A stretch of 64,000 bases of DNA from a virus. This document shows positions 19,006 to 26,752 of the stretch, piece after piece. The notes beneath the pieces were generated by a model. That model was not told where the DNA came from. It ran no database searches and saw nothing but the letters and a program-made list of their open reading frames with translations. Location of the stretch: positions 24,087 through 88,086 of the IMG/VR virus record IMGVR_UViG_3300042563_001986. One strand, 5' to 3'. The position numbers were made by a program, and so were the translations under genes. Numbering within the stretch: position 1 is the stretch's first letter; every line of letters starts with the position of its first letter.

Positions 19006-19634
19006 TGGCACAAGGAATTTACCAAATAACAGAAAATTTTGAAACTAAACTATCCGAATATACAGGTGCGAAGTACGTTGTAACAGTGGATAATCAAAGT
19101 AACGCATTATTCTTATCACTAATGTATGAGAATATTAAAGGTATGGAAATTGAGATTCCATCCAGAACATACCCATCGGTACCATGTGAGATTATTCATG
19201 CGGGAGGTAAGGTTAAATTTACCCCTGTTGAGGGTAAAACTATAAAAGGTGCGTACCAGTTGTCCCCAACAAAAGTTTGGGATTCGGCACTTAGGTTTAC
19301 TAGTAATATGTACATACCTAACACTCATATGTGTATCTCATTCACAGGACCATACAAACACTTTAAACTGTCTAAGGGTGGTGCAATTTTAACAGACGAC
19401 TATGATGCGTATCTTTGGTTCAAACGAGCAAGATATAGTGGGAGAAGAGAATGTTCATACCATGACGACCATTTTGATATGTTAGGTTGGAATTTTTATA
19501 TGATGCCCGAATTAGCCGCGAGAGGTTATTTATTAATGAATCAGTTCTATAATATGGATGGGACTCCAAAACATAATGAGGATTTAGAATTACCTTATCC
19601 AGATTTATCAAATTTTAAAATATATCAACAATGA
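19005..19634 (+). CDS. Truncated DegT/DnrJ/EryC1-type PLP aminotransferase-like protein
   Basis: 209 residues against about 370 for the family. It keeps the start of the PLP domain (ENFETKLSEYTGAKYVVTVDNQSNALFLSL), the VWDSA segment, and the Schiff-base-lysine neighbourhood GPYKHFKLSKGGAILTDD. It lacks the C-terminal small domain. Full-length members make amino sugars for surface glycans. Either a compact form or a decayed copy; the clean frame and tight gene overlaps argue against recent decay. It overlaps the methyltransferase gene by four nt. Confidence 0.75.
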   Translation: MAQGIYQITENFETKLSEYTGAKYVVTVDNQSNALFLSLMYENIKGMEIEIPSRTYPSVPCEIIHAGGKVKFTPVEGKTIKGAYQLSPTKVWDSALRFTSNMYIPNTHMCISFTGPYKHFKLSKGGAILTDDYDAYLWFKRARYSGRRECSYHDDHFDMLGWNFYMMPELAARGYLLMNQFYNMDGTPKHNEDLELPYPDLSNFKIYQQ

Positions 19635-20248
19635 AAAATTACAAATTTACAGAAGAATGGTTTACCAACGATGGGTTATCCGTATTAAATAATTTAGACC
19701 CAACAAAAGAAATTCATATCCTTGAGATAGGTTGTTTTGAGGGTAAATCCACTATTTGGTTTTTAGATAATATTTTACAAAACGACAAATCAACGATAAC
19801 TTGTGTCGACCCATGGACTAATTTTAGTCAAGATAATAATAGTTTAAATTCTTACTTTAAAGATAACGCTGAATGGTTATTAAGTGAAAGAAAAACTAAA
19901 GAAATGTTTTTACATAATATTAATGAAAGTACAAACGCCAATAAGGTAATCGTTAGGGAAGGTCTTTCAAATAAAGTCTTACCATTTTTAATTACTGAAG
20001 GAAAAATGTACGATATAATTTTTATTGACGGTAATCATACCGCACCATATGTTATGATGGATGCGATTATGTCATGGGAATTATTAAATGATAATGGTAT
20101 TATTATTTTTGACGATTACTTATGGGAAATGAGTCGGCCAACAAACTTAAGACCGAAAGAATCTGTAGACTATTTTATGTTAACCTTTTCTGACTATATT
20201 ACCGAATTACATTCAAATTACCGTAAAATAATTAAAAAAATAAAATAA
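19631..20248 (+). CDS. Class I SAM-dependent methyltransferase
   Basis: 205 residues. Motif I is HILEIGCFEGKSTIWFLDN (near residue 33), motif II ITCVDPW, later a FIDGNHTAPYVMMDA segment and GIIIFDDYLW, as in methyltransferase-24-type proteins found in glycan clusters. Target unknown; a sugar or lipid-linked glycan is plausible from the neighbours. Confidence 0.82.
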   Translation: MKNYKFTEEWFTNDGLSVLNNLDPTKEIHILEIGCFEGKSTIWFLDNILQNDKSTITCVDPWTNFSQDNNSLNSYFKDNAEWLLSERKTKEMFLHNINESTNANKVIVREGLSNKVLPFLITEGKMYDIIFIDGNHTAPYVMMDAIMSWELLNDNGIIIFDDYLWEMSRPTNLRPKESVDYFMLTFSDYITELHSNYRKIIKKIK

Positions 20249-20335
20249 AAAAATCGAGAATAGGTACAGGTGAGTTTGGAAGGAAAGTGAGTAATAATCT
20301 TTCTTTACTGTCTATAAAAATTAATTAAAATAACT

Positions 20336-20893
20336 ATGTTTTATACTAAAGAAGAATTAAAATTAATTGGATTTAAATCAATTGGGGAAAATGTTTTGAT
20401 TTCAAACAAATGTTCAATTTACAATCCACGGAACATATCGATAGGTAACAATGTTAGAATTGATGATTTTTGTGTGATTAGCGCTGGTGAAGGTGGAATT
20501 AAAATAGGTAACTATGTTCACATTGCCGTTTTTTGTAGTTTAATCGGGAACGGTAAAATAACACTTGACGATTTTTCAGGATTATCATCAAGAGTATCAA
20601 TATACAGTTCAACTGATGATTATAGTGGTAATTTTTTAACAAATCCAACAGTAAGTAAAGAATACACTAATGTTATATCAGGTGATGTTAGGTTAGGTAA
20701 ACACGTTATTGTTGGTGCGGGGAGTGTGATATTACCAAATGTTAATATTGATGACCATAGTTCTGTTGGTTCGTTATCATTAGTGACTAAAGATGTTGAA
20801 AAGTCTAAAATTGTTGTTGGTATACCATCTAAGGTCATAAAAAATAGAGAAAATAATTTATACAGTTTAGAATGCGAGTTTCTGAAAAAATAA
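20336..20893 (+). CDS. Left-handed beta-helix (hexapeptide) acyltransferase
   Basis: 185 residues, with hexapeptide repeats running ISIGNNVRIDDFCVI, IKIGNYVHIAVFCSL, GKITLDDFSGLSS, VRLGKHVIVGAGSVIL and VNIDDHSSVGSLSLVTKD. These are the signature of sugar O-/N-acetyltransferases of the WbbJ type. The C-terminal IVVGIPSKVIKNRE is also typical. It overlaps the MaoC gene by 22 nt. It probably acylates a sugar made by this module. Confidence 0.85.
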   Translation: MFYTKEELKLIGFKSIGENVLISNKCSIYNPRNISIGNNVRIDDFCVISAGEGGIKIGNYVHIAVFCSLIGNGKITLDDFSGLSSRVSIYSSTDDYSGNFLTNPTVSKEYTNVISGDVRLGKHVIVGAGSVILPNVNIDDHSSVGSLSLVTKDVEKSKIVVGIPSKVIKNRENNLYSLECEFLKK

Positions 20894-21240
20894 CTATAAC
20901 AGATAAAATGGTGAGGGATTTTTCCGAACTGTCTGGAGATAAAAATCCAATCCACTTAGATGATGAGTATTCCAAAAATAGTATATTTGGAAAAAGAATT
21001 GCACATGGAATGTTATTATCTTCCTTTTTTTCTAAGATAATTGCAACCTATTACCCTGGTGAAGGTTCAATATATTTAAAACAAGATTTAAATTTTAAAA
21101 ACCCTTGTTACATTAATGATGAGATTGAAATTGTGATTGAGTTAGACAAAAAAGAAAATAATAAGTATTTTTTAAAAACAAAAATAATAAGAGACGATGT
21201 AGAAATTATTGATGGTAATGCGATAGTTTTAAAAAAATAA
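20872..21240 (+). CDS. MaoC-like (R)-specific hydratase / dehydratase
   Basis: 122 residues, a single hot-dog domain. The hydratase motif is complete: MVRDFSELSGDKNPIHLDDEYSK with the catalytic Asp and His, then GKRIAHGMLLSSFFSKIIATYYPG and YLKQDLNFKNPC. Family members hydrate enoyl-CoA or enoyl-ACP. In a phage glycan cluster it could help build an acyl group for the neighbouring acyltransferase. The start inside the preceding gene fits tight packing. Confidence 0.85.
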   Translation: MRVSEKITITDKMVRDFSELSGDKNPIHLDDEYSKNSIFGKRIAHGMLLSSFFSKIIATYYPGEGSIYLKQDLNFKNPCYINDEIEIVIELDKKENNKYFLKTKIIRDDVEIIDGNAIVLKK

Positions 21241-21258
21241 AGTAAAAACTAAATAATC

Positions 21259-21969
21259 ATGAAACTATCAATTATAATATCAACATACCAAAGAACAGAT
21301 AACTCAACACCTTTTTACTTAAAAAGAGCGTTAGATTGTGTTTTTAATCAAACTCATGAAGATTTTAAAGTTTACGTTATTGGAGACAAGTACGAAGATA
21401 ATGAAGAGTTTATTAACATATGTAAAAGTTACGATAAAGATAAACTCTATTTTGAAAACCTCCCGTTTGCTAAAGAAAGGGACCGTTATGGTAAAGGGTA
21501 TGCTCTTTGGTCTTACGGTGGTGTTAACGCGGTTAACTACGGAATTGATAAATCATTAGACGATGGAAACTATTATATTTGTCATTTGGACCATGACGAC
21601 GTATGGGAACCAAATCATTTAGAAGTAATTAATAAATGTCTATTAAATACAAACGCCGATTGGGTTTGTACTAAGTCAACTTACTTGTCACCAGAAAAAA
21701 CTATGCCAAAAATAATTGGTATCGAAAATCATTATATTAATTTTCTACCAAGTTATGCGACATTAATCCATTCTTCAGTATGTATGAATTTTAATACAAT
21801 ACCATTTAAATATCGTGATTTATTTGATGAAACAGGGGTTGTTGGGTTACCCTCTGATGGTGAATTATGGAATAGATGTAGAGAACATATATTAAAAAAT
21901 AACTTAAAAAGTTATTTAATTAACTCAATAACCTGTCACCATGATGAAGAAGGATTTGAAAGAAATTGA
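21259..21969 (+). CDS. GT2-family glycosyltransferase
   Basis: 236 residues, GT-A fold. N-terminal KLSIIISTYQRTDNSTPFYLKRALDC, a central YYICHLDHDDVWEPNHLE carrying the metal-binding acidic motif, and C-terminal VGLPSDGELWNRCRE. It closes the first block of the glycan cluster before phoH. Confidence 0.85.
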   Translation: MKLSIIISTYQRTDNSTPFYLKRALDCVFNQTHEDFKVYVIGDKYEDNEEFINICKSYDKDKLYFENLPFAKERDRYGKGYALWSYGGVNAVNYGIDKSLDDGNYYICHLDHDDVWEPNHLEVINKCLLNTNADWVCTKSTYLSPEKTMPKIIGIENHYINFLPSYATLIHSSVCMNFNTIPFKYRDLFDETGVVGLPSDGELWNRCREHILKNNLKSYLINSITCHHDEEGFERN

Positions 21970-22028
21970 TTTACATAAACAGTAACTAAAGTATATTTTA
22001 AAAAACAATTAACATTTAAGTTTTTAAC

Positions 22029-22766
22029 ATGACAGAAAGAAAAAAAAGAAGTACAGTACCACCAAAACCAGTTGATGAGTACAAACCAAGACTAACAAAA
22101 AAAGAATTAATATCACAAATCATAAAGAAAAAATCTAAAGAGAAGTTTCTTTCGGAAAGTCAAAGAAAGTATTATGACATTTTAACTAATAGTCAAATTA
22201 CCATTTGTTCAGGACCTGCAGGTGTTGGTAAAAGTTACATAGCGATGAAAGCGGCGGTAGATTTACTCGCAGACCCTACAACACCTTATGAAAAAATCAT
22301 TATTGTAAGACCCGCAGTTGAGGCCGAAGAAAAATTAGGTTCACTCCCTGGTAATGTTGAAGAGAAATTAGACCCTTACATTTTCCCATCGTATTATTTA
22401 TTAAATAAGATTATTGGTAAAGAAGCGAGAGAAAAATTAAAAGAGATTGAAGCTATCGAAGTTTTTGCATTGGCCTACATGAGAGGTATGAACATCGACA
22501 ATTCAATTCTACTATTCGAGGAGGCTCAGAACTCAACACCAAGTCAAATGAAATTATTATTAACAAGGATTGGGTTTAATTCTAAATTCTTCCTTTCAGG
22601 TGACTTAGAACAATTTGACCGACATAAAGATAAAACTCAGACAGGGTTGTGGGACGCACTACAAAAGTTTCAAAATATGGATGATATTGGAACATTCGAA
22701 TTCAAACCTGAAGATGTGGTTAGAAACCCATTAATTAGTAAAATCCTAAAAAGATACGAAAACTAA
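22029..22766 (+). CDS. phoH: PhoH-like P-loop ATPase
   Basis: 245 residues. Walker A CSGPAGVGKSYIAMKAA near residue 60, then IIIVRPAVEAEEKLGSLPG, Walker B ILLFEEAQN and sensor-like FFLSGDLEQFD. PhoH is widespread in T4-like and marine phages; its function is not settled (RNA-binding or helicase-like). A strong terminator follows, so this gene ends a transcript. Confidence 0.9.
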   Translation: MTERKKRSTVPPKPVDEYKPRLTKKELISQIIKKKSKEKFLSESQRKYYDILTNSQITICSGPAGVGKSYIAMKAAVDLLADPTTPYEKIIIVRPAVEAEEKLGSLPGNVEEKLDPYIFPSYYLLNKIIGKEAREKLKEIEAIEVFALAYMRGMNIDNSILLFEEAQNSTPSQMKLLLTRIGFNSKFFLSGDLEQFDRHKDKTQTGLWDALQKFQNMDDIGTFEFKPEDVVRNPLISKILKRYEN

Positions 22767-22777
22767 AATAATTACGA

Positions 22778-22822
22778 ACCCAATAAGTATAAATTCAATT
22801 TAATTTACTTATTGGGTTTTTT
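22778..22822 (+). terminator. Intrinsic terminator after phoH
   Basis: AACCCAATAAGTA pairs with TACTTATTGGGTT over a short AT-rich loop, followed by TTTTTT. Confidence 0.85.
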
Positions 22823-22840
22823 ACATATTTTTTTACGTAT

Positions 22841-23437
22841 ATGAGAATAGGTATAGAAATTAATGGTGTTCTACGAAACACTTTAGACAAAATAGAACAA
22901 ACTTATCAAAAATTCATGATTGATAAGACTGACGGTATTGAGGAAGAAAACACCTTCAATTACGAGATAACAACACCTGTTGATAGTCTTGATTTAAAAA
23001 AACATTTTAGTTTTGAAAATGATGAGGAGTTATACTCATTCTTGTATGAAGAATTTCCTATGGAAATTTTTGGACATGCTCAATCAGCAGAATACTCAAC
23101 ATTTAACGATTTAAATGAAATCTACTTAAAATTAAGAAATGAACATGATTTAATTATTATTTCTGACGAAATTAATAAATCAAAACCCGCTTCATTATTT
23201 TTCTTATCTAAATTTGGATGCGAATTTGAAAAGGTAAAATTCTATAGTAATTTAACAATTAACTCTATGTGGGATGAAATTGATGTTTTACTTACCGCAA
23301 ATCCCGCACTATTATTAGACCATCCATCAGATAAAACATTAATTAAATATGAAACAATTTATAACAATAATGTTGAATCGGAATACACAATAAACACAAT
23401 CAAAGAATTGGAAGATAAATTAAAAATTATTTTATAA
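22841..23437 (+). CDS. HAD-like protein with altered catalytic motif
   Basis: 198 residues. The layout resembles 5'(3')-nucleotidase-type HAD proteins: an N-terminal strand MRIGIEINGVLRNTLDKIEQ, a helical cap, then LIIISDEINKSKPASLFFLSKFG and VLLTANPALLLDHPSDKT. The first motif, normally DxD, reads E-I-N, so the nucleophilic Asp is absent and phosphatase activity is doubtful. It overlaps the next gene by one nt. Confidence 0.6.
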   Translation: MRIGIEINGVLRNTLDKIEQTYQKFMIDKTDGIEEENTFNYEITTPVDSLDLKKHFSFENDEELYSFLYEEFPMEIFGHAQSAEYSTFNDLNEIYLKLRNEHDLIIISDEINKSKPASLFFLSKFGCEFEKVKFYSNLTINSMWDEIDVLLTANPALLLDHPSDKTLIKYETIYNNNVESEYTINTIKELEDKLKIIL

Positions 23438-23712
23438 TGTTAAAAATATTAGGAGAACATTACTATTTGGATTTAGATAAGATTGACGAATATATCCAAA
23501 TAAAACAAGAGCCGTCATCTTCTTCGGGTGAAACCGATAGTACACAAATTAATATCGTAAAATACGAAACGATTAAACTCATGTTAGATGTTATTATGGA
23601 TGATGGAGATGAAGTCGACGAAACTTTAGCAGGTAAAGGGTCAGAGATTACAATTCCATTTAAATTAGCCTTTAACACACTTTTAAATAAAAAATTACTA
23701 AATAAATACTAA
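23437..23712 (+). CDS. Hypothetical protein, 91 residues
   Basis: Not recognised. N-terminal beta region LKILGEHYYLDLDKIDEYIQI, a Ser/Glu-rich loop, then a helical segment KYETIKLMLDVIMDDGDEVD. It sits between the HAD-like gene and two transferases with no spacing. Confidence 0.7.
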   Translation: MLKILGEHYYLDLDKIDEYIQIKQEPSSSSGETDSTQINIVKYETIKLMLDVIMDDGDEVDETLAGKGSEITIPFKLAFNTLLNKKLLNKY

Positions 23713-23716
23713 TACA

Positions 23717-24781
23717 ATGAATAAAGAACAAATTTCAAAATTAGAACAGTCAGTTCAAAACATGAAAGATAAGAAATCAAGAATCTATCTTTTAGTTCAG
23801 GATACTAAGGGTAATGCCAAAGCATCAATCGCCTACATTTATAATTTAGGAATGGCATTATTAAACGAAGGATATAACCCAATCATTTTACATGAGAAAC
23901 CTGATTATACAGGAGTATCAGGATGGTTAGGTGAATCATACATGACATCATTACCTCATAAATCTATCGAAGGTCAAAACTTAGAGGTTTCACCTGAAGA
24001 TTTTATTGTTATCCCTGAATTATACGGATTTGTAATGAGTCAAATCGCTAAATTACCTTGTGGTAAAATTGTGTTATGTCAAGCTTATGACCACGTATTG
24101 GAAACATTACAACCAGGTCAATCTTGGTCACAATTAGGGTTTTACAAATGTATTACTACATCAGAAACCCAAATGGAGTTTTTAGAAAACTTAATGAAAG
24201 GTATTTCTTATGATGTTTTAAAACCATTCATTTCGGAATCATTCACCAAACAAACATTACCACCAAAACCAATTGTTGCAGTCCATTCAAGAGACCAAAG
24301 AGATTCGGTTAATTTAATTAAATCTTTCTACATAAAATTCCCTCAATATAGATGGGTCACTTTTAGAGATATGAGAGGTTTATCCGAAGAAGAATTTTCT
24401 AAATCATTAAAAGAAAGTTTCTTATCTGTATGGATTGATGAAACAAGTGCTTATGGTACATTCCCATTAGAATCAATGACTTGCGGGGTACCTGTTTTAG
24501 GTTTAACACCAAACTTACTACCATCTTGGATGTCAGAGGATAATGGTATATGGATTAACAATAAAAATCAAATGGTTGATTTTGTTGCTGACTTCTTACA
24601 AAATTGGTTGGAGGACAATGTTAACCCTAATTTATATGAGGAAATGATTAAAACAGTTGAGAATTTACCAACAAAAAAAGAATTCAATGAGGTTTCGGTA
24701 AAATTATTTACTGATTATATTAACACAAGATTTGCCTCATTTCAAGAACAATTAACTAAACTAGAAACTATCGAAGAGTAA
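23717..24781 (+). CDS. Glycosyltransferase-like protein (GT-B type)
   Basis: 354 residues. N-terminal Rossmann features: RIYLLVQDTKGNAKASIAYIYNLG, NPIILHEKPDYTG and DFIVIPELYGFV. The C-terminal half has KPIVAVHSRDQRDS and the donor-binding-like SAYGTFPLESMTCGVPVLGLTPNLLPSW, typical of group 1 transferases. The next gene starts one nt after the stop. Confidence 0.75.
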   Translation: MNKEQISKLEQSVQNMKDKKSRIYLLVQDTKGNAKASIAYIYNLGMALLNEGYNPIILHEKPDYTGVSGWLGESYMTSLPHKSIEGQNLEVSPEDFIVIPELYGFVMSQIAKLPCGKIVLCQAYDHVLETLQPGQSWSQLGFYKCITTSETQMEFLENLMKGISYDVLKPFISESFTKQTLPPKPIVAVHSRDQRDSVNLIKSFYIKFPQYRWVTFRDMRGLSEEEFSKSLKESFLSVWIDETSAYGTFPLESMTCGVPVLGLTPNLLPSWMSEDNGIWINNKNQMVDFVADFLQNWLEDNVNPNLYEEMIKTVENLPTKKEFNEVSVKLFTDYINTRFASFQEQLTKLETIEE

Positions 24782-24782
24782 T

Positions 24783-25595
24783 ATGGAAAACACACAAAAA
24801 TTTGACGTATCGGTTATTTTACCAATTAAGTCAGGAAAAGCAAACGGATTTACTGAATATTTTGAAAAATGTATTGAGTCATTAAAAAATCAAAAAGTTG
24901 GTATCAATGAATTAATTATAGTTCACACTAACGAAACACATATTGTAGATTACTTAAATCAATTTGATTTTGGTACTTTAAATGTAGTTAAAGTTGCGTG
25001 GACAAAAGACGCTAACTACGCATCACAAATAAATCATGGTGTGAGGTCGGCAAAATCTAAATGGGTTTCTCTATTTGAGTTTGACGATGAGTATTCAAGT
25101 ATTTGGTTTAAAAACGTTGAGGTCTACGCTAACTCATATCCTGATGTTGACGCATTCTTACCTATCGTTGTTGATACAGACCAAACAGGTAAATTTGCAG
25201 GATTTACAAATGAGGCAACATTCGCAGCAAACTTCACACCAGAAATGGGTATTTTAACTCATGAAACTTTATTAGAATATCAGAATTTTCAAACTTCAGG
25301 TATGGTTATTAAAACATCATCTTTTATTGATTTTGGTTTAATTAAACCATCATTCAAATTAACATTTGGATATGAATTTTTCTTAAGAATGACACATAAC
25401 TCAGTTAAGATTATGTCAATACCTAAGATTGGGTATAAACATGTTAACTTGAGAGACGGGTCTATTTTTTGGAATTATAAAAATGGTGACGATAGATTAA
25501 CGGAAGGTGAAGTAAGATTTTGGATTGACTCGGCCAAAAAAGAATACTTTTTTATTAACGACAGGGCCATAAAGTATGAACCCCAAACAGTTTAA
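24783..25595 (+). CDS. GT2-like glycosyltransferase
   Basis: 270 residues, GT-A fold: FDVSVILPIKSGKANGFTEY, ELIIVHTNETHI, then WVSLFEFDDEYSSIW with the acidic metal motif, and a C-terminal GYEFFLRMTHNSVKIMSIP. It directly precedes and overlaps the sigma-factor gene by one nt, tying this pair of transferases to the late-gene switch. Confidence 0.78.
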   Translation: MENTQKFDVSVILPIKSGKANGFTEYFEKCIESLKNQKVGINELIIVHTNETHIVDYLNQFDFGTLNVVKVAWTKDANYASQINHGVRSAKSKWVSLFEFDDEYSSIWFKNVEVYANSYPDVDAFLPIVVDTDQTGKFAGFTNEATFAANFTPEMGILTHETLLEYQNFQTSGMVIKTSSFIDFGLIKPSFKLTFGYEFFLRMTHNSVKIMSIPKIGYKHVNLRDGSIFWNYKNGDDRLTEGEVRFWIDSAKKEYFFINDRAIKYEPQTV

Positions 25596-26344
25596 TGACA
25601 GAAATTATTAATTTAACAGGAAACACCAATGTTGAGTTAAAAAAGAAAGGTAGAAAACCAACACAATTAAATTATTTTGATGTTCCCGAAGAGCAGGCCG
25701 TTGTTAGATTTTTAGAATCAACCTCCTACGAAGAACGAAATAAAATTTATAATGATTTTTTAAAAAAACCTTTAGATAAGATGATATCTTCGATAATTCG
25801 AAGATACAAATTATATAGAAAAGACATGGACTTTACGGAGATACATGTAGACACTCACTCATTCTTAATGACAAAAATTGAAAAGTTTAAACCCTCTAGA
25901 GAGAAAAAAGCTTATTCATATTTTGGTACAATCTGTAAGAATTATCTTATGGGTCAAATTATTAAGGACCAAAAAGAAACTAACCGAAAAATATCATATG
26001 AAGATATCTCAACGAGTATAGAAAATAACCCTAACTTTTCTTACAGTATAGAAAAAGAAGGTATTGATTCAGAAAAAGTAATTAAAAACTTTTTACTTGA
26101 GTTAGATAATTTGCTAGAAAATGAGAGTTTATCGGAAAACGAAATCAAACTAGGTCATGCGTTACATGACCTTTTTGAGAATTATGAATCTATTTTTATC
26201 GGTAACGATAATAATAAATTTAATAAAAATATTATACTACTCTCATTAAGGGAAATGACTAATTTGTCAACCAAAGAAATTAGGGGGTCAATGAAGAAAT
26301 ACAAAACAATGTATTATACTTTAGTGGAGAATATGGTTAAATAA
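25595..26344 (+). CDS. gp55-like late sigma factor
   Basis: 249 residues. The central part matches sigma region 2: KPLDKMISSIIRRYKLYRKD, FLMTKIEKFKPSREKKAYSYFGTICKNYLMGQIIKDQKE. This is the form seen in T4 gp55, the sigma factor for late promoters; T4's is 185 residues. The C-terminal part (LLSLREMTNLSTKEIRGSMKKY) resembles a helix-turn-helix reader. It would direct host RNA polymerase to late promoters, for which the TATTTAT elements in this window are the obvious candidates. Family call good, promoter match inferred. Confidence 0.8.
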   Translation: MTEIINLTGNTNVELKKKGRKPTQLNYFDVPEEQAVVRFLESTSYEERNKIYNDFLKKPLDKMISSIIRRYKLYRKDMDFTEIHVDTHSFLMTKIEKFKPSREKKAYSYFGTICKNYLMGQIIKDQKETNRKISYEDISTSIENNPNFSYSIEKEGIDSEKVIKNFLLELDNLLENESLSENEIKLGHALHDLFENYESIFIGNDNNKFNKNIILLSLREMTNLSTKEIRGSMKKYKTMYYTLVENMVK

Positions 26345-26358
26345 AATTTTATAGTTAA

Positions 26359-26365
26359 TATTTAT
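26359..26365 (+). promoter_or_regulatory. TATTTAT element before the baseplate/tail operon
   Basis: TTAATATTTATTGTAATG: the element is only four nt from the ATG at 26370, so the transcript may be nearly leaderless. Confidence 0.5.
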
Positions 26366-26369
26366 TGTA

Positions 26370-26747
26370 ATGGGAAGACCACAAAAAAAAGAAATTAATT
26401 TAACTAAAGAGTCGATGTTATCTTTGATGCAAGAAATCTATAATGAACTTGTTGAACAAAGAAACACTGCGATTAGAATACAAAATAAAATGTTGACAAT
26501 GATGAAAGAACCTGAAGATATGACTCTAATAGGTCCTGTTATTGAAAAGCAACAAAAAATCATTAACGATTGTGTTGAAAAGAAATTAACATTATCTAAA
26601 CTGCAATCTACTATGTGGGAAAAATCTAATACCGCAGGAAGTGGTAGTTTCTCAATTACTGATTTAGGTGTGGATGATGATTTATTAGAAAATTTAATAC
26701 TAAAAGACGCGTCTAAACCTGACGGGTCTTACAAAATGAAAAACTAA
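26370..26747 (+). CDS. Hypothetical helical protein, 125 residues
   Basis: Not recognised. Begins MGRPQKKEINLTKESM, then two helices (LMQEIYNELVEQRNTAIRIQ and IEKQQKIINDCVEKKLTLSK) and an acidic C-terminus. Size and helicity would allow a small terminase or assembly chaperone, but there is no diagnostic motif. First gene after the sigma factor, with its own late-type element. Confidence 0.7.
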   Translation: MGRPQKKEINLTKESMLSLMQEIYNELVEQRNTAIRIQNKMLTMMKEPEDMTLIGPVIEKQQKIINDCVEKKLTLSKLQSTMWEKSNTAGSGSFSITDLGVDDDLLENLILKDASKPDGSYKMKN

Positions 26748-26752
26748 CTAAA

